Made by a program: the position numbers and the translations under genes. The notes beneath the pieces were generated by a model. The model did not search any database. It was not told the origin of the DNA and saw nothing but the letters and a program-made list of their open reading frames with translations. 64,000 nt of DNA, from assembly GCF_050942425.1 (NCBI RefSeq), contig NZ_CP192063.1, forward strand, positions 8,184,001 to 8,248,000. Reading direction: 5' to 3'. Of this stretch, positions 37,809 through 45,710 are shown one piece after another. Source of the DNA: Actinoallomurus sp050942425 (GTDB lineage Bacteria; Actinomycetota; Actinomycetes; Streptosporangiales; Streptosporangiaceae). Each line of letters opens with the position of its first letter. The first letter of the stretch is position 1.

Positions 37809-37835
37809 GACCGGTCCGGCCGGTGCCGGAGGCCG

Positions 37836-38246
37836 TCAGCCGCGGCTGACCCTGATGGCGGTGAGCAGCACCAGCACGAACGTCGTGATGGCGACCGAGC
37901 CGTGGGCGAGCACGGCGATCAGGGGAAAGTTCTGCTCCGCGCCGCGCGCGTGCCTGCCGCCGCGTCCGGTGAGCCACCGGGTCAGCAGGGTGAAGCCGAG
38001 CATCGCCACGACCGCGAGCGCGCCGAAGGCGCTCCACGCGTAGACGGTCTGGGCGGTGAACAGGAACTCCACCCACGTCGCCAGTGCCACGACGGCGAGT
38101 GCGGGATGGCCGAGGACCAGGACGGCGGGAAAGCGGGTGATCTTGGTGGCCTGCTGCCGCAGGCCGCCGTTGGCGAGCCAGATGATCAGGAGGTAGGTGC
38201 CTGCGACAGCGGCCAGTATCCACATCACCAATGCGGCGATCCCCAA
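37836..38246 (-). CDS. Small integral membrane protein of unknown function
   Basis: This 136-aa protein has four predicted helices (ALVMWILAAVAGTYLLIIWL, AVLVLGHPALAVVALATWV, YAWSAFGALAVVAMLGFTLL, AVLAHGSVAITTFVLVLLTAI). His residues in LGHPAL and AHGSV recur at similar depths in two helices and might bind haem or metal. I chose TTG 38246 because AGAGGGG lies 7 nt upstream; a GTG or ATG 7-8 codons later would also work. It is convergent with glgX. No family recognised. Confidence 0.65.
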   Translation of the reverse strand: MGIAALVMWILAAVAGTYLLIIWLANGGLRQQATKITRFPAVLVLGHPALAVVALATWVEFLFTAQTVYAWSAFGALAVVAMLGFTLLTRWLTGRGGRHARGAEQNFPLIAVLAHGSVAITTFVLVLLTAIRVSRG

Positions 38247-38352
38247 GCCTTCACCCCTCTTAACCGTCGTCCCACAACAAGTCTCGCTTAAACGACGCTG
38301 CGTCAATAGCGCGATCACGTCACGAACCGGCCGCTGTGCCACCCTTGGTGAC

Positions 38353-39063
38353 ATGCGACGACTAGAGCCATCCGATCTCGCCGAGCTCACGGAGGCGTAC
38401 GCCTATCCGGAGACCACGCCGTGGCTCCGGGGCAACATGGTGGCCAGCGCGGACGGCGCGGCGACGTTCGAGGGCAAGTCGGGCGGTCTGGGCAGTGCGG
38501 CCGACCGGCGGCTGCTGTCCCTGCTGCGCGGGCTGGCCGACGTCGTCGTCGTGGGCGCCGGGACCGTCCGCGGCGAGGGCTACGGCGCCGTCCAGCCCCG
38601 CGACTGGTGGGGAGACATCCGTACGGGCCGCGCACCGGCGCCGCCGCTGGCCGTCGTGTCGCGCTCGCTCGAACTCGACTTCGACGCCCCGCTCTTCACC
38701 GAGGCGCTCAGCCCCACGATCGTCATCACCTGCGCGTCGGTTCCGGACGACCGGCGCCGCGGCTGTGAGAAGCACGCCGAGGTGATCGTCGCCGGCGAGG
38801 AGACCGTCGACGTCGCCGCCGCGCTGGACGCCCTGGCCGAGCGGGGCCTCACCCGCCAGCTGACCGAGGGCGGTCCGCGGCTGCTCGCCCAGTTCGTCGC
38901 GGCGGGGCGGCTCGACGAGCTGTGCCTCACCGTCAGCCCGCAGATCACGGCGGGCGACGCGGCCCGGATCATCAACGGCCCGGGTCCGGCGTCGACGCCG
39001 CTGCGCCTCGGGCACGTCCTGGAGGAGGAGGACTTCCTGTTCCTTCGCTATACCCGAAGGTAG
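38353..39063 (+). CDS. RibD C-terminal domain / pyrimidine reductase family protein
   Basis: This 236-aa protein resembles the reductase half of RibD and bacterial DHFR-like enzymes: WLRGNMVASADGAATFEG, VVVVGAGTVRGEGYG and LTEGGPRLLAQFVAAG match the NADPH and substrate regions. No deaminase domain is present and it is not in a riboflavin operon, so a stand-alone reductase of unknown substrate is more likely than riboflavin synthesis. There is no clear ribosome site; the message may be leaderless. Confidence 0.87.
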   Translation: MRRLEPSDLAELTEAYAYPETTPWLRGNMVASADGAATFEGKSGGLGSAADRRLLSLLRGLADVVVVGAGTVRGEGYGAVQPRDWWGDIRTGRAPAPPLAVVSRSLELDFDAPLFTEALSPTIVITCASVPDDRRRGCEKHAEVIVAGEETVDVAAALDALAERGLTRQLTEGGPRLLAQFVAAGRLDELCLTVSPQITAGDAARIINGPGPASTPLRLGHVLEEEDFLFLRYTRR

Positions 39064-39134
39064 GAGCGGTGGGGCGGCTGTCGTAGGCGTGGTCTATAAC
39101 GGGGGGATCGTCTTCCCACTGAGGGGGTCAGGTC

Positions 39135-40196
39135 ATGGAGCTTCCTGTGAGCCCGCCGCTGGCACCGATGCTGGCCAAGGCCGTCAAGGAGTTGCCGCGG
39201 GGGGATCTGCTCTACGAGCCGAAGTGGGACGGGTTCCGGGCGGTCGTGTTCCGGGACGGCGACGAGGTCGCGATCTACGGCCGTAACGGCAAGCCACTCG
39301 ATCGTTACTTCCCGGAGCTGGTCGAGGGCTTCCGGCGTGAGCTGCCGGAGCGGTGCGTCCTCGACGGGGAGATCGTCCTGCGGAAGGGGCACGTCCTCGA
39401 CTTCGAGGCGCTGCAGCAGCGGATCCACCCGGCCGCCTCGCGGATCAAGCTGCTCTCCGAGGAGACGCCGGCGAGCTTCGTCGCCTTCGACCTGCTCGCG
39501 CTCGGCGACGATTCGCTGATGGAGACCCCGTTCGGCGACCGGCGCGGCCGGCTCACCGAGGCGCTGGGCGGTGCGAAGGCGCCGGTGCACGTCACGCCCG
39601 CCACGGACGCGTACGACGAGGGCCTGCGCTGGTTCGAGGAGTTCGAGGGCGCGGGGCTGGACGGCGTGGTCGCCAAGCCCCTGACCGGGCCGTACGAGCC
39701 GGACCGGCGGGCGATGTTCAAGGTCAAGCACGACCGCACCGCCGACTGTGTCGTCGCGGGCTTCCGCTGGCACAAGTCCGGCCCGATCGTGGGCTCGCTG
39801 CTGCTCGGCCTGTACGACGGGGACCGGCTCCAGCACGTCGGCGTCTCCGCGTCGTTCCCGATGAAACGCCGTGAGGAGTTGGTGAAGGAGCTGGAGCCCT
39901 ACCGGGTCGCGGACCTCGCGGGGCACCCGTGGGCCGGATGGGCCGAGCAGACCGAGGCGACGGCCGACCGCATGCCGGGCGCGATCAGCCGGTGGACCGG
40001 CAAGAAGGACCTGTCGTGGGTGGCCCTGCGGCCGGAGCTCGTCTGTGAGGTCGCCTACGACCAGATGGAGGGCCGCCGATTCCGTCACACGGCGCGGTTC
40101 CGGCGCTGGCGGCCGGACCGCACGCCGGAGTCGTGCGGCTACGACCAGCTCGAGGTCCCGGTGGCGTACGACCTGGACGACATCCTCGGCGGCTGA
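39135..40196 (+). CDS. ATP-dependent DNA ligase (LigC type)
   Basis: This 353-aa ligase has the adenylated Lys30 in motif I (EPKWDGFRA), motif III DGEIVL, motif IV LDGVVAKPL and motif V MFKVKHDRTADCVV, followed by an OB-fold with GRRFRHTARFRRWRPDRTP. Size and composition match actinobacterial LigC, which lacks the polymerase and nuclease parts of LigD. LigC-type enzymes repair nicks and can back up end joining. A LigD-type polymerase gene lies 11 kb downstream; Ku was not seen in the window. Confidence 0.92.
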   Translation: MELPVSPPLAPMLAKAVKELPRGDLLYEPKWDGFRAVVFRDGDEVAIYGRNGKPLDRYFPELVEGFRRELPERCVLDGEIVLRKGHVLDFEALQQRIHPAASRIKLLSEETPASFVAFDLLALGDDSLMETPFGDRRGRLTEALGGAKAPVHVTPATDAYDEGLRWFEEFEGAGLDGVVAKPLTGPYEPDRRAMFKVKHDRTADCVVAGFRWHKSGPIVGSLLLGLYDGDRLQHVGVSASFPMKRREELVKELEPYRVADLAGHPWAGWAEQTEATADRMPGAISRWTGKKDLSWVALRPELVCEVAYDQMEGRRFRHTARFRRWRPDRTPESCGYDQLEVPVAYDLDDILGG

Positions 40197-40232
40197 CCCG
40201 CCAGTACGCCCGGCGGGCACGCGCGGCGTCGA

Positions 40233-40311
40233 CTAATGCATCTTGTCGCTATTGACGCATTAGCAAGATGATCGCTATAACTAATGCATCATCCATGATG
40301 AAGGGCATTAG
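40233..40311 (+). promoter_or_regulatory. Promoter embraced by duplicated CTAATGC-N17-GCATTAG operators
   Basis: Two copies of the inverted repeat CTAATGC-N17-GCATTAG sit at 40233-40263 and 40281-40311, exactly 48 bp apart. Between and across them lie TTGACG (40252-40257), an 18-bp spacer and TATAAC (40276-40281), a good promoter. The second operator ends 2 bp before the hydrolase ATG. Extra inverted repeats CATCTTG/CAAGATG and CATCAT/ATGATG lie inside. No regulator gene is adjacent. Confidence 0.7.
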
Positions 40312-40313
40312 TC

Positions 40314-41204
40314 ATGCCGCTGCTCCCGGTCGCCCGTATCGCCCACCGCCGGATCGACGTCGACGGCGTCCGCGTCTTCTACCGCGAGTCGCTGCCCGAC
40401 CGGCCCGACGCGCCCGCGCTGCTGCTGTTGCACGGCTTCCCGTCGGCCTCACACCAGTACCGCCGCCTGATCGACGCGCTCGGCGCCGACTACCGGCTCA
40501 TCGCCCCCGACTACCCCGGGTTCGGGCACACCGAGGCACCCGAGGACTTCACCTACTCCTTCGACCGGCTCGCCGACGTCGCCGAGGGGTTCGTCCAGCG
40601 GCTCGGCCTGTCCCGATTCGTCATGTACGTCTTTGACTTCGGCGCGCCGGTCGGGTTCCGCCTCGCCGAGCGGCACCCCGAGTGGATCGCCGGCCTGATC
40701 GTCCAGAACGGCAACGCCTACACCGAGGGCCTGTCGGACGTCGCCCGCGACTTCATCGCCCTGCGGCCCGGCACGCCCGGCGCGGAGGACACCGTCCGCG
40801 GCCTGCTGACCCTGCCCGGCACCCGCGGCCAGTACGAGACCGGCGTCGCCGACCCCGAACCGCTCGCCCCGGACGGCTGGACCCTCGACCAGCACTTCCT
40901 CGACCTGCCGGGCCGCAAGGACGCACAGGTGGCGCTGGCGTTCGACTACCACTCCAACGTCGAGCGCTACGACCGCTGGCAGGCGTGGCTGCGCAAGCGC
41001 ACTCCCCCGACGCTGATCACCTGGGGCGTCGGCGACCCGTTCTTTCCCGAGCCCGGCGCCCGCGCCTACCTGCGCGACGTGCCCGACGCCGAGCTGCACC
41101 TCTTCGACACCGGGCACTTCGCCCTCGAGACCCACCTGCCGGAGATCGCCCCGCTCGTCGCCGGTTTCCTCGACCGCGTATCGGGCGTCGCCGCCCGGCG
41201 ATGA
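40314..41204 (+). CDS. Alpha/beta hydrolase (epoxide hydrolase/haloalkane dehalogenase-like)
   Basis: This 296-aa protein has HGFPSASHQYR (oxyanion hole), the nucleophile elbow FVMYVFDFGAPVG in which Asp108 stands where dehalogenases and epoxide hydrolases have their Asp nucleophile, and catalytic His in FDTGHFALETH. A FDYHSNVERYDRWQAWLR segment belongs to the cap. It is tightly controlled to judge from the double operator over its promoter. The ATG lies only 2 bp from the operator end and has no ribosome site other than GAAGGG. Substrate unknown. Confidence 0.88.
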   Translation: MPLLPVARIAHRRIDVDGVRVFYRESLPDRPDAPALLLLHGFPSASHQYRRLIDALGADYRLIAPDYPGFGHTEAPEDFTYSFDRLADVAEGFVQRLGLSRFVMYVFDFGAPVGFRLAERHPEWIAGLIVQNGNAYTEGLSDVARDFIALRPGTPGAEDTVRGLLTLPGTRGQYETGVADPEPLAPDGWTLDQHFLDLPGRKDAQVALAFDYHSNVERYDRWQAWLRKRTPPTLITWGVGDPFFPEPGARAYLRDVPDAELHLFDTGHFALETHLPEIAPLVAGFLDRVSGVAARR

Positions 41205-41227
41205 CGACCACTTCTCCGAAACCCCAA

Positions 41228-41243
41228 CCAAGCGTACGCTTGG
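41228..41243. promoter_or_regulatory. Perfect palindrome CCAAGCGTACGCTTGG
   Basis: A 16-bp perfect palindrome, part of an imperfect 20-bp one, lies 55 bp upstream of the aldehyde dehydrogenase start. Its style is that of TetR-family operators of actinobacterial catabolic genes. No regulator is next to it. Confidence 0.6.
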
Positions 41244-41298
41244 CTAGGTTTGGATCGGCGGTCATGCGCGGCCGGTGGTGTGCGGAGAAGGGATCACG

Positions 41299-42735
41299 AT
41301 GCGGGAATTCTCGAACCTGATCGGCGGCGAGCTGCGCGGGACCGATCGCATGCTCGACTCGGTCGACCCCGCGACCGGGACGGTGTGGGCGAGGATCCCG
41401 CGCAGCGCGGCCGATGACGCGGACGCCGCGGTGGCCGCCGCCCGTGCGGCGTTCCCCGCCTGGTCGGCGATGCCGGCCGCCGGCCGGGCGCACGTCCTCC
41501 GCAAGGTCGCCGGCGTCTTCGCCGCCAACGCGCGGGAGCTGGCCGAGCTCGAGACCCGCGACAACGGCCGCATCATCACCGAGACTTCCAAACGCGACGT
41601 GCCCGGCATGACGTACCTGTGGCAGCTGGCCGCCGCCGAGTGCGCGACCGCCGTCGAGGGCAAGACCGTCATCCTCGGGCCGGGCAGCATGGGCTTCACC
41701 CGCCGGATCCCCTACGGCGTGGTCCTCGGGATCATCCCGTGGAACTCCCCCATCTCCACGTTCTCGGCGAAGGCCGCGTTCGCGCTGGCCGCCGGCAACA
41801 CCGTCGTCATCAAGCCCGCCGAACAGGCGACCGCGTCGACGCTGCGGCTGGGCGAGTTGCTACGCGAGGTGTTCCCGCCCGGCGTGCTCAACATCGTCTC
41901 CGGGCTGGGCGAGGAGGTCGGCGACGCCCTCGTACGCCATCCCGGCGTGAACCGGATCAGCCTCACCGGCTCCACCGAGACGGCCAAGCTGATCACTCGG
42001 GCCAGCACGGACGCCCTCAAACCCCTCGCCTTCGAGCTCGGCGGCAAGTCCCCCAACATCGTGTTCGCCGACGCCGACCTGGACCGCGCGGCCCTCGGCG
42101 TGACCACCCAGAGCGTCTTCACCGCCAACGCCGGCCAGGTGTGCGTGGCCGGGTCACGGATCCTCATCCAGCGGCCGATCTTCGACGAGATGATCGACCG
42201 GATGACCGCCATCGCCCGGGGTGTCCGCCTCGGCGACCCGCTGTCGGAGGAGACGACGATGGGCCCAATCGTCTCCGCGGAACAGTTCCAGCGCGTCACG
42301 GGCTACTTGGAGATCGGTGCCAAGGAGGGGGCGAAGCTGGTGTTCGGCGGGCGCTCGGGCGCCGAGATCGTCGACGAGGCGTACGCGGGCGGCTACTGGG
42401 TCGAGCCGACACTGTTCACGACCGAGGACAACGGGCTGCGCGTCTGCCAGGAGGAGATCTTCGGCCCGGTCGCCGTGGCGCTGCCGTTCGACACCGAGGA
42501 GGAGGCCGTCGCGATCGCCAACGACTCGGCGTACGGCCTCGCGGCGGGCGTGTGGACACGTGACCTGGGCCGCGCGCACCACATGTGCCGGGACGTCGAG
42601 GCCGGCACGGTCTGGGTGAACACCTTCCGGAAGATGCCGCCGGGCCTACCGTTCGAGGGCCTCAAGGACAGCGGTTACGGCCACGACTCCGTGCTGGCCA
42701 ACACGCGCGAGAAGAGCTGCCTCATCGAGACCTGA
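41299..42735 (+). CDS. Aldehyde dehydrogenase family protein
   Basis: This 478-aa NAD(P)-dependent enzyme has the cofactor-site segments IIPWNSPISTFSAKAAFALA and SLTGSTETAK, the general base Glu in LAFELGGKSPNIVFADADL and the nucleophilic Cys in NAGQVCVAGSRI. ATG 41299 has GGAGAAGGGA upstream; an earlier GTG in frame would lie before this site. It oxidises an aldehyde to an acid. It follows the hydrolase by 94 bp and may act on a product of that enzyme, but has its own palindromic operator. Confidence 0.92.
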   Translation: MREFSNLIGGELRGTDRMLDSVDPATGTVWARIPRSAADDADAAVAAARAAFPAWSAMPAAGRAHVLRKVAGVFAANARELAELETRDNGRIITETSKRDVPGMTYLWQLAAAECATAVEGKTVILGPGSMGFTRRIPYGVVLGIIPWNSPISTFSAKAAFALAAGNTVVIKPAEQATASTLRLGELLREVFPPGVLNIVSGLGEEVGDALVRHPGVNRISLTGSTETAKLITRASTDALKPLAFELGGKSPNIVFADADLDRAALGVTTQSVFTANAGQVCVAGSRILIQRPIFDEMIDRMTAIARGVRLGDPLSEETTMGPIVSAEQFQRVTGYLEIGAKEGAKLVFGGRSGAEIVDEAYAGGYWVEPTLFTTEDNGLRVCQEEIFGPVAVALPFDTEEEAVAIANDSAYGLAAGVWTRDLGRAHHMCRDVEAGTVWVNTFRKMPPGLPFEGLKDSGYGHDSVLANTREKSCLIET

Positions 42736-42900
42736 GCTCAGCTGTTCTTCAGCACTCGCAGGGGTCGCGGCGCTCAAGCGCTCGAGGTATCGAGCCGGGC
42801 GGCCAACGCATTCGCGTGGCTCGTGAACCGTCTCGACGTCGTGGTGTATCGGTTTCAGTTGCTGCGCGGATGACTTTCTCGACAGGCGCGACGTCAGCGA

Positions 42901-43593
42901 TTACGGAGCATTCGGTGACGTCGGGTCAGGCGGGTTGACCAGGCGGTGTTGGTAGGCCAGCGCGACCAGCTGTGCGCGGTCTCGGGCGCCGAGTTTGGCC
43001 ATTGCCCGGCTGATGTGGGTTTTGGCGGTGGCCTGGCTGATGGACAGGGACACGGCGATCTCGCCATTGCTCATGCCATGCGCCGCCAGCCCGGCGACCT
43101 CTCGCTCCCGCCCGGTGAGCTGGGCCAGCGCTCCAGGGTTGACCTGGCGGGTGGAGGCGTGGTCGACAAGCCGCGCGATCAGCCGACGGGTCAGGCCGGG
43201 CGATAGGAGTGCTTCGCCACCTGCGACCACCCGGATGCCCTGCAGCAGTTGGCCGGGATCGGTGTTTTTGATCAGAAACCCGCTGGCGCCGGCGTCCAGC
43301 CCCTCGATGACGTATTCGTCGTGATCGAACGTCGTGAGGATCAGCACGTGCACGCCCGCGAGGTCGGGAGCCTCGGCGATCTGGCGGGTGGCGTCCAGCC
43401 CGTCGACACCTGGCATGCGGATGTCCATGAGGACGACGTCGGGGTTGGTCTGTCGGGCCAGGTCAACCGCTGCGGCACCGTCGGCTGCCTCGCCCACCAC
43501 GATCATCTGCGGCTCGGCGTCGATGAGGACCCGGAACCCGGCACGGACCAACATCTCGTCGTCGGCGATAAGGACCCGGATCGGCTCGGTCAT
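42901..43593 (-). CDS. NarL/LuxR-type response regulator
   Basis: This 230-aa two-component regulator has a receiver domain with acidic pocket ADDE (residues 10-13) and phospho-acceptor Asp57 in VLMDIRMPG, and a C-terminal LuxR helix-turn-helix (LTGREREVAGLAAHGMSNGEIA). It is encoded 99 bp after the histidine kinase on the same strand. The start at ATG 43593 has only a weak AGGC site. Likely target: the divergent hypothetical gene and MMPL transporter, since they lie just across the kinase promoter (inference). Confidence 0.93.
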   Translation of the reverse strand: MTEPIRVLIADDEMLVRAGFRVLIDAEPQMIVVGEAADGAAAVDLARQTNPDVVLMDIRMPGVDGLDATRQIAEAPDLAGVHVLILTTFDHDEYVIEGLDAGASGFLIKNTDPGQLLQGIRVVAGGEALLSPGLTRRLIARLVDHASTRQVNPGALAQLTGREREVAGLAAHGMSNGEIAVSLSISQATAKTHISRAMAKLGARDRAQLVALAYQHRLVNPPDPTSPNAP

Positions 43594-43692
43594 GCCTGAC
43601 CAGCACCCGGTGCTGTCGGTGGTCGTCGGTGTCCGCTCGTCCTGGTCACGCATGGTTCCGGTTGGCCGGTCATTGGCGGGCGCATGTCGTCA

Positions 43693-44901
43693 TCATGCCT
43701 GGTCTGGGGTGGGTATCACACACCGCACCTGGAAGCCGCCGTCGGGGTGCGGGCCGGCGGTGAACTGCCCGGACAGCGCCACGGCCCGTTCTCGCATGCC
43801 ACTCATGCCGTGCCCATCCTTACCGTTGGTGTCGCGGTGACCGGGGTCGACGGCCGACCCGTCGTCGCGGATCTGGATGACCAGCTGCGCGGGTTCGTAG
43901 CGCAGGTCAAGCCGGACGGTGCGGGCGCGGGCGTGGCGCACGACGTTGGTCAGCGCCTCCTGGATGATCCGGTAGGCGGCAAGATCAACGGCTGCGGGCA
44001 ACGGCCGGGCGCTGCGGTGGATGTTCAGCTTGGGCTGGACGCCGGCCGCCCGAACCGAGTCCAGCAATGTGTCGAGCTGGTCGAGACCGCCGCGGGGTGC
44101 CCGGGGCTGGTCGGGCTCGTCGCCGTCGGCGCGCAGGATGCCCAGGATGGTCTTGACGTCGGTCAACCCCTGGTCGCTGATGTGCTTGATCGTGCTCAGC
44201 GCCTCCACCGCCTGAGTGGGTCGCGTGGCGATGAGGTGGATGCCGACACCGGCCTGAACGCTGATGCTGGCCATGGTGTGGCCGAGGACGTCGTGCAGTT
44301 CGCGGGCGATGCGCAGCCGTTCCTCGACCACGCGGCGGCGGGACTGCTCCTCGCGGGTCTGGGCCTCACGGGCAAGCTGAGCGCGGGTGGCCACCAGCAG
44401 TGCCCGGTTATATCCGACCGCCGTGCCGGCGGCGCCGGCGGTGACGGCCATCCACACGGCGTTGCCCTTGATCCCGGCCGGCGCGGCGGCGCCGAAGGCC
44501 ACGTGGATCGCCACCAGCGCGGTGAGCGCGGTCACCCCCACGCCGGCCAGCCCCCACCGCCACCCGCGTAGAGCCGCGAGGGTGTAGCAGGCGATCAGCG
44601 GGGTCAGCGCGATCAGAGGGCTGGGATAGTGGCCGGCAGACCAGGCCAGGGCGACCGCGCTGAGGACGACCAGCACCGATCTCGGGTAGCGGCGGCGCAG
44701 CGCCAGGGCGCCGGCCACAACCCCGACGAGCCCGACCGCCACGGCGTCGAGTGGGCGAGGGTTGTCGATCCACGGGAGTCTCGCGCCGGTCCGGCTGCCG
44801 GCCAGCACCAGAACCAACAGCGCCACGCCGAGCCCGACGACGGCATCGGTGCGGCTCGGTGCGGCCTGGCGCACGGTGCTGAGCATCTTTGGCGTCTGCA
44901 T
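43693..44901 (-). CDS. Sensor histidine kinase (HisKA_3 type)
   Basis: This 402-aa membrane kinase has four to five N-terminal helices (about 20-165), a coiled segment (RAQLAREAQTREEQSRRRVV), the phospho-acceptor His in RIARELHDVLGHTM, and a HATPase domain with YRIIQEALTNVVRHA and GHGMSGMRERAVAL. It pairs with the response regulator next to it. There is no large external sensor domain, so it probably senses a signal in or near the membrane, as kinases paired with drug or lipid exporters often do. Confidence 0.92.
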   Translation of the reverse strand: MQTPKMLSTVRQAAPSRTDAVVGLGVALLVLVLAGSRTGARLPWIDNPRPLDAVAVGLVGVVAGALALRRRYPRSVLVVLSAVALAWSAGHYPSPLIALTPLIACYTLAALRGWRWGLAGVGVTALTALVAIHVAFGAAAPAGIKGNAVWMAVTAGAAGTAVGYNRALLVATRAQLAREAQTREEQSRRRVVEERLRIARELHDVLGHTMASISVQAGVGIHLIATRPTQAVEALSTIKHISDQGLTDVKTILGILRADGDEPDQPRAPRGGLDQLDTLLDSVRAAGVQPKLNIHRSARPLPAAVDLAAYRIIQEALTNVVRHARARTVRLDLRYEPAQLVIQIRDDGSAVDPGHRDTNGKDGHGMSGMRERAVALSGQFTAGPHPDGGFQVRCVIPTPDQA

Positions 44902-45105
44902 CGCGCGACATTCTGGCGGTATCCGCTGGTCATGCGCATCCGCCGTCAGCGGTGCTCTGACCTACCCCTCTCGGCGTGCCGGTCTACCGCACAGGGATGA
45001 CCTACTCCGGCGGAGTGAGCCACGAAACACGACCACCAGCCGACGCGAACTGCCTGCACCTGCCGCCACGATCAGTTCGTGACGAGCACCAGCGAGGAAG
45101 AACCG

Positions 45106-45621
45106 ATGGTGGCGAAGCGGGCAAGGACACGACGCCAGACCGAAGGCGGGTCGGCGGCCAGGCGAATCGGTAGAGGCATCCCGGCGGTGGAAGCACCGGG
45201 CGATTCCACGAGGTTCACTGCGCCTGCGGCGACGCTACTACCGGAGAGTGGCTGGGAACTGCGCGTCGGCCGGGGCAGCCAGGACCGCGTGGCCCTGGAA
45301 GTGCACACCGGCGACGGGCTGATCGACGTAGCCGTCGCCGACGGTCTCGGCGCGGCCCTCGTCCGCGGCGCCGTACGGGGACGGCGGTGGTCGGTGGCCT
45401 GGGGGCAGCTACCGCGCGGTGGCGACGTGCTCGTGGAGTTCCGCTCCGGGAATTCGATGCGCCGCGTCCCCGCGATCACGATCGCGGGGGCCTTCTGGGC
45501 GGCCGAGGTGCCGGGGCGGTTCCGCTCGGTCGTCGTCACCACCGCCGCCGACCGGGCGTCATTCCGCCTGCGCCGCTTCCGGCAGCACGGGACCGCGAGA
45601 CCCCGCCCGCAGGCGTCGTAG
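45106..45621 (+). CDS. Hypothetical protein next to the MMPL transporter
   Basis: This 171-aa protein starts at ATG 45106 with GAGGAAG 5 nt upstream; a GTG nine codons earlier is possible. It is basic at both ends (VAKRARTRRQ, RLRRFRQHGTARPRP) and beta-rich in the middle (WELRVGRGSQDRVALEVH, DVLVEFRSGNSMRRVPAITI). No signal peptide and no known family. It lies between the two-component genes and the MMPL gene and may share their control. Confidence 0.55.
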   Translation: MVAKRARTRRQTEGGSAARRIGRGIPAVEAPGDSTRFTAPAATLLPESGWELRVGRGSQDRVALEVHTGDGLIDVAVADGLGAALVRGAVRGRRWSVAWGQLPRGGDVLVEFRSGNSMRRVPAITIAGAFWAAEVPGRFRSVVVTTAADRASFRLRRFRQHGTARPRPQAS

Positions 45622-45710
45622 CGGGCGTCGACGTAGGCGTAGACCGCTCACGGCTTCGCAGCCGACAGCAGCACGACCACCCAACGCTCAAACGACTTGA
45701 GGAGTAGATG

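Noticed and set aside
37835..37850. Palindrome GTCAGCCGCGGCTGAC at the end of the small membrane protein gene as a terminator
   Set aside because: It has no loop and includes the stop codon; too short to be convincing as a terminator.
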